Source of the DNA: an uncultured Clostridia bacterium
GTDB lineage: Bacteria; Bacillota; Clostridia; Lachnospirales; CALKRZ01
Assembly: GCA_937989765.1 (NCBI GenBank)
Contig: CALKRZ010000244.1
Span: 1 to 33,804, forward strand
Direction: 5' to 3'
Length of the DNA stretch: 33,804 nt
Under the pieces are notes generated by a model. It searched no databases and had not been told where the DNA came from. It saw only the letters and a list, made by a program, of their open reading frames with translations. A program made the translations under genes and the position numbers. Shown here one piece after another: positions 1 through 9,106 of the stretch (position 1 is its first letter; the number at the start of each line of letters is the position of its first letter).

Positions 1-2
1 AT

Positions 3-1475
3 TTTGATTGGGGTAATGGATATTTATTATTTGGCAGAAAAGTGACTGCTCAAATGTTAGAAACAGGGAAGATGATGATGGATATGGATCTGCAGATTGA
101 GCTTACAGGGGGTCCCAGCATAGGAACGAGTGGATATATGAATAGTTCCATAGGAGAGAGAATAAATATAAATGATAAATCCATTCATACCACCACTTTG
201 TTCAAAAAAGATCATGTGCTCGTGGAATCTAAAAAGGTTTTTAGAGATGAGCAGCAAGTACCCATAGGAATTTTAAAAGTCAAAATAATAGATCATGGAG
301 GTATTGCTGCACTACGAATGCTGAGAACAAGTTTTTTGGGGTTATTAGCGAGTATTATTGTTCTTTCAGGTTTAATGCAGGTATGGCTCACTCAAAATAT
401 CATTCATCCTATTGGGGAAATGGGAAGTGCAGCAGCAGAACTGCAGAATAAAAATTTTAGCAGACTTATCAATGTAAGCACGAAGGATGAAATAGGTGAT
501 TTAGCAGAAGCTTTCAATGGCATGGTGCAGGAAATAAATAATGTCATAAGGAAGATAAGAAATAAGTCACTTGTGGTAGAACAGCATGGGGGAAGTCTTG
601 CAGAGGTATCTAAGCATATGACGGAAACATCACAGCAAGTAGCCACAGCGATCGGAGAGACGGCAACAGGCATTAATGCACAGGCCAATGAATTAGTAGA
701 GATTACAAGTGCATTATATCATTTTGGAGATAAAATCCATAAGATTATACAGACAGTAGATGAAATAGAAGTTCAGTCACAGCAGCTGTTTTTTATGGCA
801 GATAAAAGCAATGAACAATTACACACAGTAGAACATGCTTTTTATGATGTGGAGAGGCTTTTTGATCAAATAAAGACAAAAACAGAAAAGCTATCTGATA
901 GCGTAAAACAGGTGATGGATATATCCCATATGATTCAGAATATATCAGACCAAACAAATCTACTAGCCCTCAATGCGATGATTGAAGCTGCCAATAGCCG
1001 CAAAGGTTCTGCAGGATTTACCGTGATAGCACTGGAAATACGTAAGTTGGCAGAACAATGCAAGGGGTTCTCTGAAGAAATACAACAAATTATTAAACTT
1101 TTTTTGGGAGATCATAAAGAAGTGTTAGATGAAGTACAATCAGCGAATGAGACGCTTACAGAACAAGCAGATATAGTGAGACACACGCTTAATGCGATAA
1201 AACAGATTACCACTGAAGTTGCTCAGATTATTCCTTGTATTCATGAAGTGTATACTGTTTCTCAGGAGGTACGGAGTGAACAAGAAATAGTATTTGGTAG
1301 AGTAGAAGAAGTCTCTGCAGTGACCCAAGAAATGTGTGCATCCGCGCAGGAGATTTCTGCATCAGCGCAGGAAATGTATGGAGCAGCTGAAGAAGTAGCG
1401 GCATCCGCTCAAATTTTAGAGGAAGAAGCAAAAGTCATAAAATCAGAGATGGATGAGTTTACCTTAGAATCATAA
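3..1475 (+). CDS. Methyl-accepting chemotaxis protein (HAMP + MCP signalling domain), 5' end cut by window start
   Basis: Frame is open to the window edge (FDWGNGYLLFGRKVTAQ... precedes the GTG used by the ORF track at 42). One TM segment (FLGLLASIIVLSGLMQVWL), then HAMP (IIHPIGEMGSAAAELQNKNFSRLINVSTKDEIGDLAEAFNGM), then an MCP core ([20 protein letters not shown]...IALEIRKLAEQ). Confidence 0.9.
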   Translation, partial: FDWGNGYLLFGRKVTAQMLETGKMMMDMDLQIELTGGPSIGTSGYMNSSIGERININDKSIHTTTLFKKDHVLVESKKVFRDEQQVPIGILKVKIIDHGGIAALRMLRTSFLGLLASIIVLSGLMQVWLTQNIIHPIGEMGSAAAELQNKNFSRLINVSTKDEIGDLAEAFNGMVQEINNVIRKIRNKSLVVEQHGGSLAEVSKHMTETSQQVATAIGETATGINAQANELVEITSALYHFGDKIHKIIQTVDEIEVQSQQLFFMADKSNEQLHTVEHAFYDVERLFDQIKTKTEKLSDSVKQVMDISHMIQNISDQTNLLALNAMIEAANSRKGSAGFTVIALEIRKLAEQCKGFSEEIQQIIKLFLGDHKEVLDEVQSANETLTEQADIVRHTLNAIKQITTEVAQIIPCIHEVYTVSQEVRSEQEIVFGRVEEVSAVTQEMCASAQEISASAQEMYGAAEEVAASAQILEEEAKVIKSEMDEFTLES

Positions 1476-1517
1476 AAACAAAGCCCCTCTACGAGTAAAA
1501 TGTAGAGGGGTTTTGTT
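1476..1517 (+). terminator. Rho-independent terminator after the MCP gene
   Basis: AAACAAAGCCCCTCTAC-gagtaaaat-GTAGAGGGGTTTTGTT stem-loop with T-rich 3' side. Confidence 0.85.
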
Positions 1518-1531
1518 CGTGTATTCAGTAT

Positions 1532-1569
1532 AAAGACTATCTAAAGACTATCTAAAGACTATCTAAAGA
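1532..1569. repeat. Short 11-bp tandem repeat (TAAAGACTATC x3 plus partial)
   Basis: ...taaagactatctaaagactatctaaagactatctaaagatttt; overlaps the 3' end and stop codon of the minus-strand gerQ-like gene. Confidence 0.85.
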
Positions 1570-2134
1570 TTTTAACAAATTTAATAGAATAAATATCGCA
1601 CATAACCAAGTCATTGGTTTGTACTTCTCTGATTAATATATAGCTAATCCCCACATCTACTAAAGTTCCTTCGCGGTCGATGAACATATTGGTTCCGATC
1701 AAAAACTCAATTTTTACGCGTCTACCAATCTGCGTTCTCAAAAAGCCTTGGTTATAGTTTATATCTTGTTGTACAGGGGGGCCAGGCTGAAGCTCAAAAG
1801 TAGGTCCACCCGTAGTAGTGGGTAATCCCATCATAGGCATAGCGGTGGGCATAGTGGCATAGCTAGCGGGAACCGCAGACATCATAGTGCCATAGCTAGT
1901 AGTGTCAGCAGGAGCCATGGTGCCATAGCCAGTGGGGGTAGCAGGCATCATAGTACCATAGCCACTGGGAACAGCAGGAGCCATGCCGCCATATCCAGTA
2001 GTAACAGCAGGAGCCATAGTACCATAGCCAGCAGAAGGCATCATGCCTGGAGTTCCATAGGAAGGAACCGTAGAATACATAGGAACTTGTGAACATTGTC
2101 TAGTTAGATCATCAGAACATTTTTTTACTGCCAT
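1559..2134 (-). CDS. gerQ: Spore coat protein GerQ-like, with Tyr/Gly/Met/Pro/Ala-rich N-terminal repeats
   Basis: C-terminal domain FLRTQIGRRVKIEFLIGTNMFIDREGTLVDVGISYILIREVQTNDLVMCDIYSIKFVKIF resembles the GerQ/YwdL coat family. It lies directly downstream of a CwlJ-like hydrolase gene, consistent with the known GerQ-CwlJ functional link. Confidence 0.7.
   Translation of the reverse strand: MAVKKCSDDLTRQCSQVPMYSTVPSYGTPGMMPSAGYGTMAPAVTTGYGGMAPAVPSGYGTMMPATPTGYGTMAPADTTSYGTMMSAVPASYATMPTAMPMMGLPTTTGGPTFELQPGPPVQQDINYNQGFLRTQIGRRVKIEFLIGTNMFIDREGTLVDVGISYILIREVQTNDLVMCDIYSIKFVKIFR
1840..2045 (-). repeat. Degenerate 33-bp (11-aa) tandem coding repeats in the gerQ-like gene
   Basis: Protein units GYGTMAPAVTT / GYGGMAPAVPS / GYGTMMPATPT / GYGTMAPADTT / SYGTMMSAVPA / SYATMPTAMPM. 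Confidence 0.85.
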
Positions 2135-2231
2135 ACAACATCCTCCTCTATAATAAAAATAAATTGTTTCAACTATATTGCAAGCGTTATAAAAAGACTG
2201 CAGATGTAGTCAAAGGATAAAGTTTTTTTGA

Positions 2232-2684
2232 TTATGTTTGAGAATACAATTCTGTAGGATTATAAAAACAGTGTTGGCCTACATGGACTTGAAATGAACC
2301 GCTTCCATTTCTGGGAAATATATTAGGGCAGGTAGGTTGGAAAGGATTAAAATACCAAAGAGAATATCCAACAGTAAATAAACGGTTTCCAGCCAAGGCC
2401 CAATCTGCGATCTCATAATGAATGGGTTCAGGGGGAGTGGCCCAGATGGTTTGAGGATTATGTCTACCATAGAGTGTGGAACGAACACAGTCAAATTGAC
2501 CCTGTTGAAAGACAACTTTTCGTAAGTCTCCTTGACAGACTCTTTGATATTCCCCATAGGGCACTCGAACTCTATTCATCACTACCGTAGCGACAGCTTT
2601 CATACCATTTTCCCCTTCGCCTCCAGCTTCACATTTAATAATTCTCGCCAACAGCTCCCGAACTGAGTACGACATAAGATTCAC
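2232..2684 (-). CDS. cwlJ: Cell wall hydrolase, SleB/CwlJ (Hydrolase_2) family
   Basis: LLARIIKCEAGGEGENGMKAVATVVMNRVR...FDCV...NPFQPTCPN..., typical of the SleB/CwlJ catalytic domain; no signal peptide and no peptidoglycan-binding domain, as in CwlJ. Confidence 0.85.
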   Translation of the reverse strand: MNLMSYSVRELLARIIKCEAGGEGENGMKAVATVVMNRVRVPYGEYQRVCQGDLRKVVFQQGQFDCVRSTLYGRHNPQTIWATPPEPIHYEIADWALAGNRLFTVGYSLWYFNPFQPTCPNIFPRNGSGSFQVHVGQHCFYNPTELYSQT

Positions 2685-2909
2685 CTCCTATTATGGTTTC
2701 CCTATCAATGTATTCAGATTAAGTAGAAAAGTTCTAACTGCACATGGAATACTCAAAAAATAATTATTCATTAAAATTGATGTTTTTTGATTCTTTCTTA
2801 AACTTAAAAGTATAAGCAAGCATTATGTTTATTTTTGTAATAAAAGAATGTATAATGAAGGAATAAGAAAAGTAGAATGAGGTAGATATAAGGGAGGAAT
2901 GGGCGAAGG

Positions 2910-5264
2910 ATGGGTAAAGGTGTTTGGAGGTTTGTCTTACTTATATGGATAGTACAGGTATATCTTCCTGTACAAGTATTTGCCTATCAAACAGAAAAAA
3001 AGAATATATTGGTGATTCATTCCTATAATAAGGGTTTGTATTGGACAGAGTCTATAACAGAAGGAATACATGCAGTCTTAGATCCCTATCAGAAGGATAT
3101 TGTACTAGAATGGGCTTATATGGATACTAAATATAATGACTATCAAGGGTACAATGAACAATTATATAAGCTGTATAAATATAAATATAAAAACAGGCAT
3201 TTTGATGCAATACTTACTTCTGATGATGATGCTTTTCAGTTTATGTTAAAATACGGACAGGAAGTATTTCCAGGAGTCCCCTTTGTATTTTGCGGAGTTA
3301 ATATTTTTGAAGAGCAAATGCGAGAAGAACATCCTGACTTTACAGGTGTCATTGAAAGAATAGACTTGGAGAGCACGCTAGATATAGCGATCAAGCTACA
3401 TCCAGAGCGGAATACACTTTTGGTGCTCACAGATGGAACGACTACAGGGACTATCGTAAAAGAGATGGTTGAAAAATATAAGAGCTATTATGATCAAAAA
3501 CTTAAGTTTGAGTTTTATGAAAGTATGAACCTTGATGAAATAGAAAAAAAGCTAAAAACGATGCCTGAAAAAACTTTGATTTTTGTGCTCACATATTTTA
3601 AACAACCAGAAGGTGGAGTGATTTCTGAAAAAGAAGCGATGCAATATCTGACGAATACGTATAACTTTCCCGTGTATAGTTGTTGGGATATATATATGGA
3701 ATCAGGCATGGTAGGAGGTATGCTGAATAGAGGATTTGAGCAGGGGAGAGTGGCAGCAGAAAAGATATTACTGGTACTAAAGGCAGGATCGGCTCAAGAT
3801 ATTCCTATTGGGCAGAGTATCCCAAATCAGTATATGTTTGATTATAATCAAATGAAGCGTTTTGGAATTAAGCTTACAGACCTACCCCCAGGAAGCATCA
3901 TAAAAGGCAGAAAAGATTTTATCTACTCTATTCCTAAGGAGCAAGCATGGATCTATATTTGCGTGTTGATTGGACTTCTTGTGTTGATCATAGGCGCACT
4001 TAGTATCAACATCTATAAAAGAAAAAAAGCAGAAGAAACCCTCAGAGCAAGTGAAGAGCGGTATAGAAAATTAGTAGAAATTTTGCCTGTAGCTTTAATT
4101 ATTCATATCGACGGCATCTTACAGTATGCAAATGAAGCAGCGTATAAACTCCTACAGGTATCTAGATCAGAAGATATCATAGGAAAAAGCATGTGGGATT
4201 TTGTACATCCAGATAGTGTGGGGGTACTGACAGCGTACATTGAGAAGTTTGCACAAGGAATTATACAGGATCCCGTAGAAACTAAGGTGATTACAGGTGA
4301 GGGTGAAAATATTGATGTGCAATCCATAGTCACGCTATTGCCATATAAAAATCAGATAGGAATCATGGTTGTTGCCATAGATATTACCGAGCAGAAAAAA
4401 GCAGCAGAATTAAAAGAAAAAATTAAGGAAAAAAAGAGATTATTAGAAGAAGTGCAAGAGTATGATCGATTAAAAACAGAGTTTTTCTCCAATCTGTCCC
4501 ATGAGATGAGAACACCCCTTAATCTCATATTCAGCTCTATTCAATTATTAGAATTAGACTTTAATCGGCAGGTGTTAGATGAAAAAAGTATCCAAAAAAA
4601 GATAAAAATATTAAAGCAGAATAGTTATAGGATGATAAAACTGATTAATAATCTTATCGATATTTCGCGAATTGATGCAGGGTACTATGAGTTTAATCTG
4701 CAAAATATGGATATAGTTTTGCTGGTTGAAGATATTGTTCAGTCTGTGGCAGCATATGTGGAGTACAAAAAAATACAACTTATATTTGATACCGATATAG
4801 AAGAAAAAATAATGGCTTGTGATCCTGAAAAAATAGAGCGAATTATACTAAATTTATTATCCAATGCTATAAAGTTTACAGACAGGGGTGGTCAGATTAT
4901 GGTGGAGATCTGTGATGGGAAGGATGATATACAAATTTATGTGAAAGATACAGGGATTGGAATGGAACTGGATCAAAAAGAGTTAATTTTTGATCGTTTT
5001 AGACAAGTGGATAAGTCTTTTACCAGAAAACAGGAGGGAAGTGGTATAGGACTTTCTCTAGTGAAATCCATGGTAGAGATGCATAAGGGTAGTATTACGG
5101 TAGGTAGTATATACGGGCAGGGTAGTGAATTTAGGATTACCCTTCCTATCCTAGTTTTACAGGAGGATCAGATAGGAGAGATACAGTCCCAGCAGCGAAG
5201 CTCCGTAGAAAAAATAAATATTGAGTTCTCCGATATATATGAGATTATGCGGAGTACTTTATAA
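2910..5264 (+). CDS. Sensor histidine kinase: extracytoplasmic ABC-substrate-binding-like domain, TM, PAS, HisKA, HATPase_c
   Basis: N-terminal signal/TM; sensor NILVIHSYNKGLYWTESITEGI...; TM AWIYICVLIGLLVLIIGALSINIY; PAS region; H-box FFSNLSHEMRTPLN; N-box ILNLLSNAIKFTDRGG; G boxes DTGIGM and GSGIGLSLVKSMVEMHKGSI. Confidence 0.92.
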   Translation: MGKGVWRFVLLIWIVQVYLPVQVFAYQTEKKNILVIHSYNKGLYWTESITEGIHAVLDPYQKDIVLEWAYMDTKYNDYQGYNEQLYKLYKYKYKNRHFDAILTSDDDAFQFMLKYGQEVFPGVPFVFCGVNIFEEQMREEHPDFTGVIERIDLESTLDIAIKLHPERNTLLVLTDGTTTGTIVKEMVEKYKSYYDQKLKFEFYESMNLDEIEKKLKTMPEKTLIFVLTYFKQPEGGVISEKEAMQYLTNTYNFPVYSCWDIYMESGMVGGMLNRGFEQGRVAAEKILLVLKAGSAQDIPIGQSIPNQYMFDYNQMKRFGIKLTDLPPGSIIKGRKDFIYSIPKEQAWIYICVLIGLLVLIIGALSINIYKRKKAEETLRASEERYRKLVEILPVALIIHIDGILQYANEAAYKLLQVSRSEDIIGKSMWDFVHPDSVGVLTAYIEKFAQGIIQDPVETKVITGEGENIDVQSIVTLLPYKNQIGIMVVAIDITEQKKAAELKEKIKEKKRLLEEVQEYDRLKTEFFSNLSHEMRTPLNLIFSSIQLLELDFNRQVLDEKSIQKKIKILKQNSYRMIKLINNLIDISRIDAGYYEFNLQNMDIVLLVEDIVQSVAAYVEYKKIQLIFDTDIEEKIMACDPEKIERIILNLLSNAIKFTDRGGQIMVEICDGKDDIQIYVKDTGIGMELDQKELIFDRFRQVDKSFTRKQEGSGIGLSLVKSMVEMHKGSITVGSIYGQGSEFRITLPILVLQEDQIGEIQSQQRSSVEKINIEFSDIYEIMRSTL

Positions 5265-5378
5265 CTATCGAGGAAAGTCTTTCAAACTTTACCGTTGTCT
5301 GCTACAATAAAGGTATTGACAGTACTGGAATTTATACAAATATAAAAACACAGATGGGTATAATAGGGGGCGAAGCCA

Positions 5379-8300
5379 TTGTCAGAAGCAAAGAATAAAG
5401 AATATCCCAAAAAAATACGGCGTACCTTGAAAAAGAGAATATCCAAGGCGATCTCACGCTCTGTGGGGATTGCGATTACACTGTTTACAATAATGATGTT
5501 ACTTCTTTCAGCTATGTTTTTTAAGGGAATGGGAGCAGCAGTTTCTGAGGTGGTTAGTCATGGTATTGCCAATCAATTAAATAACAAGCACTTTTTGAAC
5601 CATATGGGAGTTTCAAATATGGAAGAGCTACAAATACACAATCCAAACTTTCAAGGATGGTTGTTAAGTATACAAGAAATGCTGAGAATACGTTGGTTAG
5701 AACAAGAAAAAGAACAAGGACAAGGACAAAGACAACCAAAAATTGAACAGGCAGGACCTTTTCATGATCCTAATGCAATCTATGCTATATCCGTTACTAT
5801 TACAGTACAAGACAAGATCATTCATCAGATCGGTGAAAAGGATCTATGGGATATGGAAAATATGGAAAATCAGGGGATAAACTTGTTACAAAAACCGATA
5901 GTAAGCGCATATAGGTTTTTAGATACGGAAGGCAGTTCGCCAATTATACAGGGGGAAGAGCAAGTAGGGTCGGTTACAGCCAGGGTATCGCCTACTATTT
6001 TGTTATTTTTATTTTTAGCTTTTGTTTTTGCAGTTGTGATGCTTAGTATCAGTGCACTCATTATTTCAAAAGTGATTACGTATTTCTTTGTGTATCCTAT
6101 TGTACGGCCTCTCACCTTGCTGCAGAAAAAGATGGAAGCTATTGCCAATGAACAGCTAGAAGATGCAATTCATTCATCACTGAGCATGGATAAAAAGCCT
6201 TTGAGAGAGATTGCATCCTTAACAGATTCAACCAATAGGATTATCACAAAGATGAAAGAATATATAGACTTAGTGGATCAGCAAAAGGGAGAACTAGAAG
6301 CGCAAAAGCAGGAATTAGAATCTCAAAGAGATGAACTGGAGTCTCAAAATGAAGAACTGGAAGCGGTAACAGAAGATCTTAAAGAGACAAGCCAGTATGT
6401 GGAACAAAAAAACAAGCAGCTAGAAAATTTCTTTAATAATGTAGGACAAGGGTTCTTATCCTTTGGCGTAGATTTATTGATTGATGAAGAATATAGTGCA
6501 GAATGTAAAAATATATTTGGAGTGGATATTAAACACGAAAAATTATCCCAACTGCTTTTTCCAGAAGACGAAGAACAAATCCTATTTTTGGATTCTATAT
6601 TTCAAAAAATATTATATAAGAAGGATCCTAATAAGTCGGAAATTTATCTATCCCTGCTTCCCACAGAAGTAACCCTACACAATCGATTTATTCAAATAGA
6701 GTATAAACAGATAGGATATACTAGGGAGAATTCTGGTATGTTTATGGTCATCCTGACAGATATTACAGATAAACGTGCGCTGGAATACAAGATGGAGGAA
6801 GAAAAGAATATCCTAAAGATGGTAGTCAAGGTTGTTGTGAATTATAACGATTTTATGGACTGTGTGGAAGAGTATAAGGAATTTTACAGATTTAAACTTC
6901 AAGAACTTCTAGAAAGCCAAAACCCTCTTCAGGAGATTTATCATGAGGTATATAGAAACATTCATAATTTTAAAGGGAATTTTAGTCAATTTGATTTATG
7001 TAGTGTGATTCAGCAGCTCCATACGATGGAAACACAAATCAGTAAGAGTAAAAAAAATCTCCCCAATATGGATGTGTGGGAGTTTGGTGGATTTATAAGG
7101 CAATTTAATCTGGCGCTCTGGTTAGAAGAAGACTTGGACATTTTAAGAACATTTTTGGGAGATGAATTTTTCTTTAGGAAGAATGCTTTTGCAGTGGATA
7201 AACAAAAGCTTTTAGAGATTGAGAGAAAGATGATCAATACGCTTTCTCCAAAGGAATGCAGCTTGCTTCTTCCAGATATCAAAAGGCTTCGGTATCAGCC
7301 ATTTAAAGAATTGATGAAGACATATCCTGAGTATGTAGCCAAGTTGGCAGAAAGAATGGATAAAACGATAGAGCCAGTCGTGATAGAAGACGATGAAGCA
7401 GTAATTGATACAGAGTACTATCATGACTTTGCCAAGTCCCTAGTCCATATATTTAGAAATAGCGTGGACCATGGAATTGAAACGATAGAGGAGCGTGTGA
7501 TCGCAGGCAAAAGTGAGGCTGGAAATATAGGTTGTAAGATCACAAAGCAGAAAGAGATGCTTCAGATCATAATTGCCGATGATGGGCGAGGCATTGATCT
7601 AGAAGCGATACGCCATAAAGCTGTAGAACGAGGTATGTTTTCTCAAGAGGAAGCGCAAAATGTATCTTCCGAGGATCTTTTACATGTGATTTTCAGAGAT
7701 GAATTTTCCACCAAAGAGGAAGTTACAGAGATTTCAGGAAGAGGTGTAGGTTTGGCATCTGTGAAAGCAGAGCTTGGTAGAGTAGGTGGTACGGTAGAGA
7801 TCCAAACACACGAAGGACGAGGAACAGAGTTTATATTTACCTTGCCGCTAGAACAAAAAAATGAATCTGTGCAAGTTTCTATTAGTCATATTATGGATGC
7901 ATTAATCGATACCTCAAAGCATTTTATGCAGGAGCAAAACATGGGTACATTTGAGTTGGATGAAGATATTAGCCAAACAAATCGTATATGTTTAAATAAT
8001 ATTACAGCACTGATTAATATTCGTGGAATCGTAGATGCTATTTTGGTCTTGAGTCTCAATGAGCAGTTAGCCCATCGGCTTGTAAAGAGCTTCGTGATAG
8101 AAGAACTAACACCAGAGGAAGAACAGGGATATATTGAAGATGTAGTAGCAGAGGCATTTAATATTATAGCAGGCAATTCTATCAAACAATTAAAAGAGAT
8201 TGAGGATTTTATCACCATTGGAACGCCTACGATCATTTGTTATAAGGGTGCTTCTATCAAGTATGCAGACTCCCAAATCTGGAGCTGTGTACTAGGAGTA

Positions 8301-8381
8301 GAGGAAAGTGAATATAGCATCAGCTTGATTTCCATGGATAAAAATCTCTCAGAGGAGGGGAATATATGGCACGTATTTTAA
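5379..8381 (+). CDS. Membrane CheA-like histidine kinase: TM sensor, coiled coil, PAS-like domain, Hpt, CheA-type HATPase, C-terminal CheX-like domain
   Basis: Two TM segments; coiled coil (QKGELEAQKQELESQRDELESQNEELE); Hpt motif HNFKGNFSQF; CheA-type N-box HIFRNSVDHGIE, ADDGRGID and SGRGVGLASVKAELGRVGGTVEI; C-terminus ...EQGYIEDVVAEAFNIIAGNSIKQLKEIEDFITIGTP... resembles CheX/CheC-type phosphatase domains. Confidence 0.85.
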   Translation: MSEAKNKEYPKKIRRTLKKRISKAISRSVGIAITLFTIMMLLLSAMFFKGMGAAVSEVVSHGIANQLNNKHFLNHMGVSNMEELQIHNPNFQGWLLSIQEMLRIRWLEQEKEQGQGQRQPKIEQAGPFHDPNAIYAISVTITVQDKIIHQIGEKDLWDMENMENQGINLLQKPIVSAYRFLDTEGSSPIIQGEEQVGSVTARVSPTILLFLFLAFVFAVVMLSISALIISKVITYFFVYPIVRPLTLLQKKMEAIANEQLEDAIHSSLSMDKKPLREIASLTDSTNRIITKMKEYIDLVDQQKGELEAQKQELESQRDELESQNEELEAVTEDLKETSQYVEQKNKQLENFFNNVGQGFLSFGVDLLIDEEYSAECKNIFGVDIKHEKLSQLLFPEDEEQILFLDSIFQKILYKKDPNKSEIYLSLLPTEVTLHNRFIQIEYKQIGYTRENSGMFMVILTDITDKRALEYKMEEEKNILKMVVKVVVNYNDFMDCVEEYKEFYRFKLQELLESQNPLQEIYHEVYRNIHNFKGNFSQFDLCSVIQQLHTMETQISKSKKNLPNMDVWEFGGFIRQFNLALWLEEDLDILRTFLGDEFFFRKNAFAVDKQKLLEIERKMINTLSPKECSLLLPDIKRLRYQPFKELMKTYPEYVAKLAERMDKTIEPVVIEDDEAVIDTEYYHDFAKSLVHIFRNSVDHGIETIEERVIAGKSEAGNIGCKITKQKEMLQIIIADDGRGIDLEAIRHKAVERGMFSQEEAQNVSSEDLLHVIFRDEFSTKEEVTEISGRGVGLASVKAELGRVGGTVEIQTHEGRGTEFIFTLPLEQKNESVQVSISHIMDALIDTSKHFMQEQNMGTFELDEDISQTNRICLNNITALINIRGIVDAILVLSLNEQLAHRLVKSFVIEELTPEEEQGYIEDVVAEAFNIIAGNSIKQLKEIEDFITIGTPTIICYKGASIKYADSQIWSCVLGVEESEYSISLISMDKNLSEEGNIWHVF

Positions 8382-9106
8382 TCACAGATGATTCAGTGGT
8401 CATGAGAAAAAATCTCAAGTCCATATTGACGACAGGAGGACATAGTGTAATAGGGGAAGCAGCCAATGGTCAGCAAGCTTGTGCTGAATATGAAAAACTG
8501 AAACCAGATCTAGTGACGATGGATATAACCATGCCCGTGATGGATGGAATAGAAGCAGTAAAGAAGCTTATTAAGGATTTTCCAGATGCAAAGATTATCA
8601 TGATCAGTGCGCTAGATCAGAAGAGAATGGTATTTGAGGCTTTGGAAAATGGAGCAAAGCATTATATCGTAAAACCGATTACTGCAGAAAAGGTGTTACA
8701 CATCATACAAGAAGTATTGCAGGAGGAAGATCTTCAAGAGAATCTTTCAGAAGTAAGCAGTATACCTGATCAGGGTACACCTTTTTCTATTGAAAATGTC
8801 AATGGAGAATTTATCGTAAAAATTCATGAACAAATGGATGGAAGTCAGCTGCAGTTTTTACAGATGGCTGTACAAGGATTTCTATTTGTACGCCCCTTAC
8901 AAGTTACTTTTGATTTTGGTCATACTGCCCTATTAGATCTACAAGTCTTAAAACAACTAGGGACGATAGGCAAGAGTATTCATGATATGGGTGGAATATG
9001 TGGGGTTAAAGCTTTTAATGCGCAACTAATAAAACAAATAGAAAATGCAGGATGGGGAGAGTTTACCACCAGCCAAACAAATGATTCTACGGAAGGGGAA
9101 GTATAA
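8366..9106 (+). CDS. CheY-like response regulator receiver domain with C-terminal STAS-like domain
   Basis: Receiver [21 protein letters not shown]...[18 protein letters not shown]...IIMISAL...[11 protein letters not shown]-terminal half ([22 protein letters not shown]...[33 protein letters not shown]) resembles a STAS fold. Overlaps the upstream kinase gene by 16 nt. Confidence 0.85.
   Translation: MARILITDDSVVMRKNLKSILTTGGHSVIGEAANGQQACAEYEKLKPDLVTMDITMPVMDGIEAVKKLIKDFPDAKIIMISALDQKRMVFEALENGAKHYIVKPITAEKVLHIIQEVLQEEDLQENLSEVSSIPDQGTPFSIENVNGEFIVKIHEQMDGSQLQFLQMAVQGFLFVRPLQVTFDFGHTALLDLQVLKQLGTIGKSIHDMGGICGVKAFNAQLIKQIENAGWGEFTTSQTNDSTEGEV

Noticed and set aside
1905-2096. Minus-strand 63-aa ORF rich in Trp/Tyr/Cys (MFTSSYVFYGSFLWNSRHDAFCW...)
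   Set aside because: Alternate frame of the 33-bp repeats in the gerQ-like gene; its apparent periodicity is inherited from the repeat.
5316-5364. Possible promoter TTGACA (5316) with TATAAA (5341) or TATAAT (5359)
   Set aside because: Spacing is not ideal for either combination and AT-rich background makes chance matches likely; not reported as a feature.
5700-5745. Gln/Glu/Gly-rich hexamer-like repeat (gaacaaggacaaggacaaagacaa) in the extracellular part of the CheA-like kinase
   Set aside because: Short low-complexity segment inside a CDS; not enough to claim a functional repeat.
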